From: Roseococcus sp. SDR
GTDB lineage: Bacteria > Pseudomonadota > Alphaproteobacteria > Acetobacterales > Acetobacteraceae
Assembly (NCBI RefSeq): GCF_019083995.1
Contig: NZ_JAHRCU010000001.1
Location: forward strand, 124,001-188,000
DNA length: 64,000 bases
Reading direction: 5' to 3'
Position 1 is the stretch's first letter. Each line of letters begins with the position of its first letter. The translations under genes were made by a program, and so were the position numbers. The notes below the pieces were generated by a model that searched no databases, was not told the origin of the DNA, and saw nothing but the letters and a program-made list of their open reading frames with translations. Below, in pieces: positions 43,173-51,669 of the stretch.

Positions 43173-43226
43173 ATGGGCGCTTGGGAAGGCCGAGAACGAC
43201 GCTTCAGTCATGGGCGACGGCTTATG

Positions 43227-43297
43227 TCCCCCAGCACCTGAGAAAGGGTGCAGGGAACTGGTTCCCTGCTGGGGGTCGAGGGGGCAAAGCCCCCTCG
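43227..43297. terminator. Compound hairpin between LysR and binding-protein genes
   Basis: Two strong stems lie between convergent genes. CAGGGAAC (43251-43258) pairs with GTTCCCTG (43261-43268), with flanking CCCCCAGCA and TGCTGGGGG able to extend it; then CGAGGGGGC (43277-43285) pairs with GCCCCCTCG (43289-43297) around AAA. The second has the G-run/C-run form of dispersed intergenic hairpins that I associate with Acetobacteraceae. It should end transcription from both sides. Confidence 0.65.
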
Positions 43298-43304
43298 CGG
43301 TAAC

Positions 43305-44948
43305 TCAAGACAGCGTCGTCAGATCCTGGAACCAGTGCTGCGCCGGCACATAGCCGCGCACCGCGCGCCCCGCCGCCTTCGGGTTGGTGTCATGCACCAC
43401 GAAGACCCAGAGCGCCTCGTTCACCGCCTTCTCATGCGCGCGCTGCATCAGGCGGTTCTGCTCCTGCTCGTCGAAGCTGTTCATCGCGGCATTCAGGATC
43501 TGGTCCATCTCCGCGTCGCGGTAATGGCCGTAATTCACACCGCGCGGCGCGATCTGGTCCGAGTGGAAGAAGCGGATGAAGGCGTAGAGCGGGTCGCTCG
43601 TCAGATACGCCACGTTGTTCGCCGTGATGTTGCCGGCGCGGCTGATCTCGCCGAGCGCGCCCTGGCGCCAGGCGGTGTAGAGCACTTCCAGCTCCACCAC
43701 CTGGAACTCCACCTGGATGCCCACCTCGCGCCAGGCCGACTGGATATATTCGTTCATCGGCATGGAGAGCATCTGGCCCGAGCCGCCCGAGGGCACGATG
43801 AAGCGCGTGCGCAACGGGTTGCGGGGCGAGAATCCGGCCTCGGCCAGCAGGCGGCGCGCCTCGGCCGGATCATGGCGGATGCGGAAGGTCGGGTTGCCGA
43901 ACCAGGGCGAGGTCGGGTCCACCACGCCGACCGCGGGCTTGGCGAGGCCGCCCAGCAGGGCCACCACCTCGTCGCGGTTGATGGCGAGGTTGGCGGCCTG
44001 GCGCAGGCGGAGATCCCGCCAGGGCGAACCCTCGGCGAGGCTGAGGTGGTAGTTCCAGACATGGGGCGTCACATTCTCGATGATGCGCGCGCCGGATTGG
44101 CGCAGGCGCGGCAGCAGGTCCGGCGCCGGGCTCTCGATGATGTCCACCTGGTTGGTCAGGATGGCGTTGGTGCGCGTGACCGTCTCGGGTGCCACGATCA
44201 GGATGATGCGATCCACCTTCGGCGCGCGGGCCGGGTTCCAGTAGGTGGGATTGCGCACCAGCTCCGCGCGCTCGCGCGGGACGAGGCGGGCGAGGCGGAA
44301 GGGCCCGGTGCCCGAGGGCTCCTGCGCGAAGCGCTCCCAGGAACGGCCCAGGCGCTCATATTGCGCGGGCGAGGAGATGAGGAACCAGAGCATCTGGTAG
44401 GGGAAGAAGCTGTCCACCGTGCGGGTGGTCACTTCCACCGTCATGTCGTCCAGCTTGCGATAGCTGGCGACGGAGGGCAGGCGGGGGCGGACCTGGGCGG
44501 CCTGGCGGTTGTCGAAATGCGGCGCCTGGGCGTTCAGCACCTTCTCGAAATTCCAGATCACGGCATCCGCGTTGAAGGGCGAGCCGTCATGGAAGGTGAC
44601 GCCGGGGCGCAGGCGGAAGATCCACTTGGTGCGATCGGACGGCATGGCCTCCCAGGAGGTGGCGAGGCCGGGCATCAGCTTCCCGGGGCGGTCGGCGACG
44701 TCCATCTCCCAGGCGACCAGCGGGTCATAGAGGGTATGGCCGGTGAACTGATAGGCGCCGGCGCCGCGATCGGGCTGGCCGGTGGTCTGGGGGATATCGG
44801 CCATGGAGATGCCGTAGCGCAGCACCCGCTCACCGCCCACAGTTTGGGCATGCGCCTCCATCTCCGCCCAGGAGAAGGGCAGGGTGACTGTGGATGCGGC
44901 ACCCGTCAGGGCCAGAAGATCGCGACGGGAGAAGGAATTCGATGACAT
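43305..44948 (-). CDS. ABC transporter substrate-binding protein, peptide/nickel family 5
   Basis: A 547-residue periplasmic receptor of the DppA/OppA type. The N-terminus FSRRDLLALTGAAS is a twin-arginine signal. Family features include a WIFRLRPGVTFHDGSPFNADAV stretch and the C-terminal YPA-like region. The ligand could be a peptide, opine or other small molecule. No permease or ATPase gene is next to it, so it is an orphan receptor here. It is followed by the terminator-like region and precedes, in its own direction, the LysR gene end. Confidence 0.9.
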   Translation of the reverse strand: MSSNSFSRRDLLALTGAASTVTLPFSWAEMEAHAQTVGGERVLRYGISMADIPQTTGQPDRGAGAYQFTGHTLYDPLVAWEMDVADRPGKLMPGLATSWEAMPSDRTKWIFRLRPGVTFHDGSPFNADAVIWNFEKVLNAQAPHFDNRQAAQVRPRLPSVASYRKLDDMTVEVTTRTVDSFFPYQMLWFLISSPAQYERLGRSWERFAQEPSGTGPFRLARLVPRERAELVRNPTYWNPARAPKVDRIILIVAPETVTRTNAILTNQVDIIESPAPDLLPRLRQSGARIIENVTPHVWNYHLSLAEGSPWRDLRLRQAANLAINRDEVVALLGGLAKPAVGVVDPTSPWFGNPTFRIRHDPAEARRLLAEAGFSPRNPLRTRFIVPSGGSGQMLSMPMNEYIQSAWREVGIQVEFQVVELEVLYTAWRQGALGEISRAGNITANNVAYLTSDPLYAFIRFFHSDQIAPRGVNYGHYRDAEMDQILNAAMNSFDEQEQNRLMQRAHEKAVNEALWVFVVHDTNPKAAGRAVRGYVPAQHWFQDLTTLS

Positions 44949-45013
44949 TCAGGAAAGACCCCGGTTGTTGCCTGCGGGGCGCAGAGCAAGACCGGGGCCA
45001 GACGGGCGGCGAT

Positions 45014-45673
45014 TCAGCCGAAGCGGGAGATCCAGTTCACGAGGCCGGCGCTGGCAGCGAGCAGCGCCAGGGCCAGGGCCGGGTGGCCCATCTTCGGCGC
45101 GCGGGTGCCCTCGGGCATGGGCTTGCTGCCGATCATCATGGCCTGGACCAGGTCATGCCCCAGGCTCACGCGGTACCAGACCACGGCGGCGATGTGCAGG
45201 ACGATCACGATCCCGATCACGTTGATCAGGCGGATATGGATCCAGCCCGCCCAGTCGCTGGTGGCGCCGCTGACCTGCTGCGCGAGCGGCCCGCGGGTGA
45301 AGATCTGGTCGTCGGTGAAGAGGCCGGTGACGGCCTGGGTGAGCAGCAGCGAGAGGATCACCACCACCATCCAGCCGCCGGCCGGGTTGTGGGTGAGTTC
45401 GCGGTCCGGCCCCGGATCGCCCTTCATGTGCCGCAGATGGGCCAGCGCCGCGAAGGGCGAGCGCAGGAAGGTCAGGAAGCGCGCGGGCTCGGAGCCGACC
45501 AGGCCCCAGAGGATGCGGAAGATCACCAGCGTCAGCAGCGTGTAGCCGCTGAGCATATGGAGATCCATCTTGTGCGCCCGGGCGGTGAGGTAGGAGGTCG
45601 GGATCAGGATGACGATGGACCAGTGGACCAGCCGCACCCAGCCATCCCAGACTTTTACGCGGGTCTCGTTCAT
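45014..45673 (-). CDS. Cytochrome b561-like membrane protein
   Basis: A 219-residue protein with four or five membrane helices. It begins VKVWDGWVRLVHWSIVIL, where the HW motif carries a haem ligand, then has DLHMLSGYTLL and later IHIRLINVIGIVIVLHIAAVVWY with further His ligands. This is the pattern of diheme b-type cytochromes (b561/Ni-hydrogenase b subunit family), which pass electrons to a soluble partner such as cytochrome c. No partner gene is adjacent. AAGGAT precedes the ATG at 45673. Confidence 0.88.
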   Translation of the reverse strand: MNETRVKVWDGWVRLVHWSIVILIPTSYLTARAHKMDLHMLSGYTLLTLVIFRILWGLVGSEPARFLTFLRSPFAALAHLRHMKGDPGPDRELTHNPAGGWMVVVILSLLLTQAVTGLFTDDQIFTRGPLAQQVSGATSDWAGWIHIRLINVIGIVIVLHIAAVVWYRVSLGHDLVQAMMIGSKPMPEGTRAPKMGHPALALALLAASAGLVNWISRFG

Positions 45674-45739
45674 CTCGCATCCTTTTCGCTTCGCGATGCA
45701 GCATAGCTTCCCACCGGGGGAGTGAGGCAAGTTGGCCGC

Positions 45740-46516
45740 ATGCTTCCCGATTCGATGACCGAGGCCGCCGCACCGCTCGCGGCGCTGATGCTGGCGCTGG
45801 CCTGGGCGGGGCTGCTCCGCTGGCGGCGGCGGCCGATGACGGCGGGGCTGGGCCTCGGGCTCGCCGCCGCCTTCGCGGTCTTGCTGCTTCTGGGGGTCAT
45901 GCTGGCCTCGCCCCGGCAATTGGCCGAGCGGCTGCCGGTGCTGTCATTGGTGGCGCTGGGCCTCACCCTGCCGCTGGCCTGGGGGAGGCGGGGCTGGCTC
46001 GCGGCGTTGCTCGGGCTGTCGGGCGCTGTCTTCACCGGTTGGTGGATGGCGGGCGGGCCGCTGACCGAGGCGGATCTGCTGCGCGCGGCACCCGCGGGGC
46101 TGGCGCTGATGCTGCTGGTGCCGCTGGTGCAGATCGAGGCCGCGCCGCCCTGGCGGGGGGTGCTGGCGGCGGTGGCGCTGGTCGCCGGGCTGCTGGCCTC
46201 GGGGGTGCCCGGACCCTGGGTGATGCTGGGGCTGATCCTGCTCTCGGCCGCCTTCGGACAGCAGGTGGCGGGCGGCGGCGCGATGGCGGATACGGCGCGG
46301 CTGCCCTTCGCCATGCTGTTGGCGGCGCTGGTCGCCGGGCCCTTGCTGGCACGCGGGGCGGCGGCGGATTGGGCGGCGGCGATCGCGCCCCTGGCCCCCT
46401 TGCTGCTGGGCCCGCGCCTCTCCGGGCGGCTCAAGGGCTGGCGGGCCAGCCTCATCATCGTCCTTCTGGCGGCGGTTCCGGTGGCCGCCGCCTGGGGTCT
46501 CGCGCGGCTCGGGTGA
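45740..46516 (+). CDS. Hypothetical polytopic membrane protein
   Basis: A 258-residue protein made almost entirely of Leu/Ala/Gly-rich hydrophobic segments, eight or nine likely helices, with no polar motif that would reveal a function. The start could be the ATG at 45740, the one at 45755, or a GTG at 45722. It is divergent from the cytochrome gene, with 66 bases between. No family is recognised. Coding bias supports a real gene, although low complexity makes homology hard to judge. Confidence 0.6.
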   Translation: MLPDSMTEAAAPLAALMLALAWAGLLRWRRRPMTAGLGLGLAAAFAVLLLLGVMLASPRQLAERLPVLSLVALGLTLPLAWGRRGWLAALLGLSGAVFTGWWMAGGPLTEADLLRAAPAGLALMLLVPLVQIEAAPPWRGVLAAVALVAGLLASGVPGPWVMLGLILLSAAFGQQVAGGGAMADTARLPFAMLLAALVAGPLLARGAAADWAAAIAPLAPLLLGPRLSGRLKGWRASLIIVLLAAVPVAAAWGLARLG

Positions 46517-46580
46517 ACCCCTCGTCACCCGGCGCAACCGGCTGCTAGGCTCCAGGCTTCCCAAAGCCAGGAGCCAGACC

Positions 46581-48908
46581 ATGCCCGATGGAAACACCCC
46601 GCAGATCGGCCGCTTCGGCAGCGGCCAGGCGGTGCGCCGGATCGAGGATCGCGCGCTGCTGGCGGGGCAGGGGCAGTTCACCGATGATTTCGCGCCGGCC
46701 GGCGTCACGCAGATGGTCTTCCTGCGCTCGCCCCACGCGCATGCGAAGCTGGTGTCCATCGACACGACCGCCGCCCGCGCCCTGCCGGGGGTGGTGGCCA
46801 TCCTGACCGGGGCCGATCTCGTCGCCGCCGGCGTGAAGCCCATGTATGTGGCGCTGCCCTTCAAGCGGCCCGACGGCTCGGCCCTGACGGCCCCGCCGCG
46901 CCACTGCCTGGCCGTGGAGGAAGTGCGCTTCGTGGGCGAGCCGGTGGCCGCCATCATCGCGGAAACCCTGGGCCAGGCGCGCGACGCGGCCGAGGCGATC
47001 GAGGTGGAATACGAAGAGCTCGCGCCCGCGATCGGCCCGGGCCGTGCCGCCGCCCCCGGCGCGCCGCTGGTCTGGGAAGGCGCGCCCGGCAACCTCGTGG
47101 CCGAGAGCCGCTATGGCGACGCCGCTGCCGCCGAGGCTGCCTTCGCGAAGGCCGCGCATGTGGTGGGCCTGGATATCGAGAATCAGCGCCTCGCCCCCGT
47201 CTCGATGGAGCCGCGCGTGGCGCTCGGCGAGTATGACGCGGCCAGCGGGCGCATCACGCTGCGCCTTTCGAGTCAGATGCCGTCCGGCGTGCGGGACGCG
47301 ATCTGCAAGGAATTGCTCGACATCCCGACCGACAAGCTGCGCGTGCTGGTGGGCGATGTGGGCGGCGGCTTTGGCATGAAGACGGGCCTGAACCCGGAGG
47401 AGGGCGTGGTCGCCTTCGCCGCGCGCATGCTGGGCCGGCCGGTGAAATGGGCCTCGACGCGGATGGAGGATTTCCTCTCCGCCCTGCATGGCCGTGCCAC
47501 CGAGAGCCGGGCCGAGATGGCGCTGGACGCCAATGGCCGCGTCCTGGCGCTGCGGGTGCGGACGCTGGCCGATATGGGCGCCTATCCGCGCAATGCGAGT
47601 GTGGCGATCCAGCTGCTGGTCGGCCCCTGGGTCTCGACCAGCATCTACGACATTACCCTGGTGGATTTCACCTTCCAGGCGCTGCTGACCAACACGGCGC
47701 CGACCGGCCCCTATCGCGGCGCCGGCCGCCCCGAGGCGATCTATCTGGTGGAGCGCCTCTTCGACACGGCGGCGCGCAAGATGGGCCTGGACCCCGCGGA
47801 ACTGCGCCGCCGCAACATGATCGCCCCCAGCGCCATGCCCTACAAGAACGCCATGGCGATGACCTATGACAGCGGCTCCTTCGAGCGCATCCTCGACCAG
47901 GGGCTCGCTCTCGCCGACTGGAGCGGCTTCGCCGCGCGCGAGGCGGCCTCCAAGGCGGCCGGGCGCCTGCGCGGGCGCGGCATCGCGACCTTCCTGGAAT
48001 GGACCGGCGGCAATGTCTTCGAGGAGCGCGTGACCATCGCGGTGAAGGGCGATGGCAGCATCGAGATCTACGCCACCACCCAGGGCATGGGGCAGGGCAT
48101 CGCCACCAGCTATGCGCAGCTCGCGGTGGATGTGTTTGGCGTGGAGCTGGAGCGCATCCAGGTGGTGTTCGGCGACAGCGATCGCGGCAGCGGCTTCGGC
48201 TCGGCGGGTTCGCGTTCGCTGTTTACCGCGGGCTCGGCCGTGAAGCTCGCCGCCGACAAGACGGTGGATGAGGCCCGCGACCTCGCCGCCGAGGCGCTGG
48301 AGACGGCGGCGGCCGATATCGAATACCGGGCCGGCGCCTTCACCGTGGCGGGCACCGACCGCGCCATCGGCCTCTTCGAACTGGCGGCGCGCCAGCCCGA
48401 GGGGCGGATCTTCATCGACCACACCAGCAGCGTCTCGGGCCCCACCTGGCCCAATGGCTGCCATATCTGCGAGGTGGAACTCCTCCCCGAGACGGGCGAG
48501 GTGGTGATCGCCTCCTATGCCTCGGTGAATGACGCCGGCCGCGTGGTGAACCCGATGATCGTGGAGGGCCAGGTGGTGGGCGGCGCGCTGCAGGGCATCG
48601 GCCAGGCCATGTGCGAGCACGTCATCTATGACGCCGAGACCGGCCAGCCGCTGACGGCGAGCTTCATGGATTACTGCCTGCCGCGGGCCGACATGGTGGC
48701 CGATTACGCGACGAAGCTCGACACCGGCATCCCCTGCCTGACCAATCCGCTCGGCGTGAAGGGCGTGGGCGAATTGGGCACCATCGGGGCGACGCCGGCC
48801 GTGATGAATGCGGTGGCCGATGCGCTGGCCCGCGCCGGCCGGGCTGGGGCGGCGGACAGGCTCAGGATGCCGCTGACGGCGGAGCAGGTCTGGTCGCTGC
48901 TGGCGTAA
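46581..48908 (+). CDS. Xanthine dehydrogenase-family molybdopterin subunit (CoxL-like)
   Basis: A 775-residue molybdoenzyme large subunit. GDVGGGFGMK binds the molybdenum cofactor, GPYRGAGRPEA is the active-site loop of the form II type (the CO dehydrogenase form I loop AYxCSFR is absent), and E731 in GVGELG is the catalytic Glu. It hydroxylates an aromatic or aldehyde substrate with water as oxygen source. The FAD and Fe-S subunits that normally accompany it are missing on both sides, so they must lie elsewhere. It stands alone between a membrane protein and a short antisense gene. Confidence 0.92.
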   Translation: MPDGNTPQIGRFGSGQAVRRIEDRALLAGQGQFTDDFAPAGVTQMVFLRSPHAHAKLVSIDTTAARALPGVVAILTGADLVAAGVKPMYVALPFKRPDGSALTAPPRHCLAVEEVRFVGEPVAAIIAETLGQARDAAEAIEVEYEELAPAIGPGRAAAPGAPLVWEGAPGNLVAESRYGDAAAAEAAFAKAAHVVGLDIENQRLAPVSMEPRVALGEYDAASGRITLRLSSQMPSGVRDAICKELLDIPTDKLRVLVGDVGGGFGMKTGLNPEEGVVAFAARMLGRPVKWASTRMEDFLSALHGRATESRAEMALDANGRVLALRVRTLADMGAYPRNASVAIQLLVGPWVSTSIYDITLVDFTFQALLTNTAPTGPYRGAGRPEAIYLVERLFDTAARKMGLDPAELRRRNMIAPSAMPYKNAMAMTYDSGSFERILDQGLALADWSGFAAREAASKAAGRLRGRGIATFLEWTGGNVFEERVTIAVKGDGSIEIYATTQGMGQGIATSYAQLAVDVFGVELERIQVVFGDSDRGSGFGSAGSRSLFTAGSAVKLAADKTVDEARDLAAEALETAAADIEYRAGAFTVAGTDRAIGLFELAARQPEGRIFIDHTSSVSGPTWPNGCHICEVELLPETGEVVIASYASVNDAGRVVNPMIVEGQVVGGALQGIGQAMCEHVIYDAETGQPLTASFMDYCLPRADMVADYATKLDTGIPCLTNPLGVKGVGELGTIGATPAVMNAVADALARAGRAGAADRLRMPLTAEQVWSLLA

Positions 48909-48912
48909 GCCG

Positions 48913-49335
48913 TCAGCGCGCGCCCACGCCCTCCAGCCTGTCGAGATGCGGGTCGAGGGCCAGGGCGAAGCGCACCATCTCGGTCAGGAGGGCGACGGCC
49001 GTGGCGCGCGGGGTCACCTGGTGCTCCAGCGCCACGCGGTGGTCGGCGGTGAGCCGCAACAGCCAGCCGGGCGGCATGGCGGCTGGGAGTTCGGCGACCG
49101 CGCGGGCGGTGAAATGGCGGTCCGCGCCCGGTTCGGCTGTGGAGGGGATGCGCCCGGCAATGGCGCGCAGGCGCAATGCGCCCTCCTGCACCAGTGCCTC
49201 GCAGGCGCGGCCACGCCAGATGAAGCGGATGGCCGGGCTGAGGCCGGGGGCGCGGGCCGAGAGCGTCCCGTCCGCCGCGACGGCGAAGGGGCCGAGCGTC
49301 AGCCTGGGGAGGGCAGGAGGGGGCTGCGTGTTCAT
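48913..49335 (-). CDS. Hypothetical protein of 140 residues
   Basis: A 140-residue protein from the ATG at 49335, which has a GGGAG ribosome site. It has no signal peptide and no recognised domain; the middle stretch is an Arg- and Ala-rich mixed alpha/beta sequence. It is convergent with the molybdoenzyme gene (four bases apart) and divergent from psd (48 bases). The ribosome site and position support a real gene, but the family is unknown. Confidence 0.5.
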   Translation of the reverse strand: MNTQPPPALPRLTLGPFAVAADGTLSARAPGLSPAIRFIWRGRACEALVQEGALRLRAIAGRIPSTAEPGADRHFTARAVAELPAAMPPGWLLRLTADHRVALEHQVTPRATAVALLTEMVRFALALDPHLDRLEGVGAR

Positions 49336-49383
49336 GCAACTCCCAACTTGCCGCGAAAGGGTGAAGGGAGGATAAACCGGCCG

Positions 49384-50055
49384 ATGTCTCTCGCGAACAG
49401 CCTCTCCCTCGTCCTCGCCCCGCCGCACCCGGCCGGGCGTCCCTTCATCTATGCGGGCGCGGGTGTCGCGCTGCTGGGCGGGCTCGTGCTCGGCTCCTGG
49501 CTGTTCTGGCTGGGCACGGCCTTCACGCTCTTCTGCCTCTATTTCTTCCGCGACCCGAAGCGCGTGCCGCCGGCGCGGCATGACCTCGTCCTCGCCCCTG
49601 CCGATGGCAAGGTGGTGCTGGTCGGCCCCGCCATCCCGCCGGCCGAGCTCGAGATGGGCGATCAGCCGCGCTGGCGCGTGGCCATCTTCCTCTCGGTGCT
49701 GGACGTGCATGTGAACCGCAGCCCGGTGCAGGGGCGCATCTCCCGCATCTCCTACCGGCACGGCAAGTTCATGGATGCGAGCCTGGAGAAGGCGTCGGAG
49801 GAGAATGAGCGCAATGCGCTCCGCTTCGACCTGCCCGATGGCCGGGACCTCGCCTGCGTGCAGATCGCGGGCCTGGTCGCGCGGCGCATCGTCTGCACTG
49901 TTCATGAGGGCGATCGCCTGATGGCGGGCGAGCGCTTCGGCATCATCCGCTTCGGCAGCCGCACCGATGTCTATCTCCCGGTCGGCGTGAAGCCCCTCGT
50001 CCTGGTCGGCCAGACCATGATCGGCGGCGAGAGCATCCTGGCGGAGCTGGCGTGA
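49384..50055 (+). CDS. psd: Phosphatidylserine decarboxylase
   Basis: A 223-residue proenzyme of the short PSD type. The self-cleavage site is G-S192 in IRFGSRTDVYLP; cleavage makes the pyruvoyl group on the 32-residue alpha chain. The motif FLSVLDVHVNRSPVQG carries the catalytic His and Asp region, and the N-terminus has two membrane helices. It converts phosphatidylserine to phosphatidylethanolamine in the inner membrane. It overlaps pssA by four bases (GTGA), so synthesis and decarboxylation of phosphatidylserine are coupled. Confidence 0.95.
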   Translation: MSLANSLSLVLAPPHPAGRPFIYAGAGVALLGGLVLGSWLFWLGTAFTLFCLYFFRDPKRVPPARHDLVLAPADGKVVLVGPAIPPAELEMGDQPRWRVAIFLSVLDVHVNRSPVQGRISRISYRHGKFMDASLEKASEENERNALRFDLPDGRDLACVQIAGLVARRIVCTVHEGDRLMAGERFGIIRFGSRTDVYLPVGVKPLVLVGQTMIGGESILAELA

Positions 50056-50930
50056 CGCGCGCGGGGCTGCGCACCCGGCTGGGGCGCTTCCAGACGCGCG
50101 CGCGGCCGCGCTATCGCGGGCCTTCCTTCAACCGGCTGATCCCCAATCTGTTGACCATGATGGGGCTCTGCGCGGGCCTCGTGGCCATCCGCTTCGGGCT
50201 GGAGGGGCGTTTCGCCCAGGCCGCGGCCTTCATCGTGGCGGCGGGCGTGATCGACGGGCTGGATGGCCGCATCGCGCGGCTGCTCAAGGGCACGTCGCGC
50301 TTCGGGGCCGAGTTCGACAGCCTGAGCGACTTCCTCTGCTTCGGCGTGGCGCCGGGGCTGATCCTCTATCTCTGGACGCTGAACGAGGCGGGGCCGATGG
50401 GCTTCATCCCGGGCATGATGTTCGCGGTGTGCAGCGCGCTGCGCCTCGCGCGCTTCAACGCAGCCAGCATCGCCGAGCCGGGCGCCATTCCCATCGTGAA
50501 GCCGGCCTATGCCTACAACTTCTTCACGGGCGTGCCGGCGCCCGCCGGGGCGGGCCTCGCGCTGCTGCCCCTCTTCGCTTCGCTCGGCTTCGCCGAATGG
50601 GGCTGGTCCGGCATGGCGGAGGCGGTGCGCCACCCGATGTTCAGCGCCGTGATGCTCTTCCTGGTGGGCGGGCTGATGGTGAGCACGCTGCCCTCCTGGT
50701 CCTTCAAGAATTTCAAGGTGCCGGCCAATATGGTGCTGCCGCTGCTGCTGGGCACCGGGGCCTATATCGCCGTGCTGGTGACGGAGCCCTGGGCGGCGCT
50801 CTCGCTCGGCGGGCTGATGTATTTCGGCATGCTGTATTTCTCCGCCCGTTCCTATGCGCGGCTGAAGCGCGAGGCGGAGGCGATGCGCGACGGCACGGAG
50901 GCTGAGCCCGCCAAGGCGCCCGTCGCGTGA
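50052..50930 (+). CDS. pssA: CDP-diacylglycerol-serine O-phosphatidyltransferase
   Basis: A 292-residue membrane enzyme with about eight helices. The CDP-alcohol phosphotransferase motif is complete: DGLDGRIARLLKGTSRFGAE followed by FDSLSDF, giving the DxxDGxxAR, GxxxDxxxD pattern. It makes phosphatidylserine from CDP-diacylglycerol and serine. The GTG start at 50052 overlaps the psd stop. The third gene of the run, a tyrosine-phosphatase-like protein, follows 13 bases later. Confidence 0.94.
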   Translation: MTRAGLRTRLGRFQTRARPRYRGPSFNRLIPNLLTMMGLCAGLVAIRFGLEGRFAQAAAFIVAAGVIDGLDGRIARLLKGTSRFGAEFDSLSDFLCFGVAPGLILYLWTLNEAGPMGFIPGMMFAVCSALRLARFNAASIAEPGAIPIVKPAYAYNFFTGVPAPAGAGLALLPLFASLGFAEWGWSGMAEAVRHPMFSAVMLFLVGGLMVSTLPSWSFKNFKVPANMVLPLLLGTGAYIAVLVTEPWAALSLGGLMYFGMLYFSARSYARLKREAEAMRDGTEAEPAKAPVA

Positions 50931-50943
50931 AGAGCCCGACATC

Positions 50944-51333
50944 GTGAAGATCCTGGGCGTCGAAATCGCGGCCGGCCCCTTCCGCAACCTGCCCGAGGGC
51001 GCCTTCGGCCTCTGCCTGGACCCCGAGGCGCCCAACCGGGCCGAGGCGAGCCTGACGCTCGACATCGTGGATTACGGCCTGCCCGACCCCGCCGCCCTGC
51101 GTGCCACGCTCGACGCCCTGCGCGCCGCCATGGCGGCGGAGCCGGAGCGCCTGTTCTATGTGGGCTGCCGGGCGGGGCTGGGGCGCACCGGCACGGTGCT
51201 GGCCTGCCTCGCGGCCGAGGCGGGCATCGAGGGCGACCCGGTCGCCTGGGTGCGCGCGCAGCACGACCCGCGCGCGGTGGAGACGCCCGCGCAGGAAGGC
51301 TTCGCCCGCGCCTGGCTCAGTTGTGGCAGGTGA
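50944..51333 (+). CDS. Small tyrosine-phosphatase-like protein beside psd-pssA
   Basis: A 129-residue protein with a GTG start. The P-loop CRAGLGRT (C75 to R81, CX5R) is the active site of dual-specificity phosphatases, and the general-acid region may be DYGLPD. In cells such phosphatases act on phosphotyrosine, RNA or lipids; PTPMT1-type members dephosphorylate phosphatidylglycerophosphate. Since it follows psd and pssA by 13 bases, a phospholipid substrate is possible, but this is inference only. The 3' end overlaps a convergent gene by 17 bases. Confidence 0.78.
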   Translation: MKILGVEIAAGPFRNLPEGAFGLCLDPEAPNRAEASLTLDIVDYGLPDPAALRATLDALRAAMAAEPERLFYVGCRAGLGRTGTVLACLAAEAGIEGDPVAWVRAQHDPRAVETPAQEGFARAWLSCGR

Positions 51334-51661
51334 TCCGGAGCGCGTCGCGCAGCGCCGCCTCTGACGCGCGCTGCTGCGTGGTGCCGAGTTCGATGCGGAC
51401 GGTCTGGCGCTGCTGGATCTGGAAGGCATAGACCGCGCCCGGCGGCGGCATGAGCAGCGGCAGTGGGAAGTGGTAGGAGAAGCTGCGCGTCCGGGCGCCG
51501 GCATTGTAGACCATCAGCCGGTAGCTGAAGCCCGTCGCCTCGGGCACCACCACGATGGGCTGAAGCTGGAGGGCACCGGTGCCGACGCAGTTGCGGTTGG
51601 GCTGCGCCAGGGCCAGGCCGGGCGCCAGCAGCACCGCGAGGAGGAGAAGGAGGCGCCCCAC
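51317..51661 (-). CDS. Small exported hypothetical protein
   Basis: A 114-residue protein from the GTG at 51661, reading GRLLLLLAVLLAPGLALAQP as signal peptide. The mature part has two cysteines (NRNCVG and the C-terminal ITCHN) that could form one disulfide, and a beta-rich centre with GFSYRLMVYNAGARTRSF. It follows the DehI-like gene by eight bases. No family is recognised. It overlaps the phosphatase-like gene on the other strand by 17 bases. Confidence 0.6.
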   Translation of the reverse strand: MGRLLLLLAVLLAPGLALAQPNRNCVGTGALQLQPIVVVPEATGFSYRLMVYNAGARTRSFSYHFPLPLLMPPPGAVYAFQIQQRQTVRIELGTTQQRASEAALRDALRITCHN

Positions 51662-51669
51662 CGCTTCGC

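Noticed and set aside
46545-48620. Open frame of 691 codons on the minus strand opposite the molybdoenzyme gene
   Set aside because: The plus-strand frame has full CoxL motifs. The antisense frame is His/Arg/Gly-rich low-complexity sequence, typical of shadows in very GC-rich DNA.
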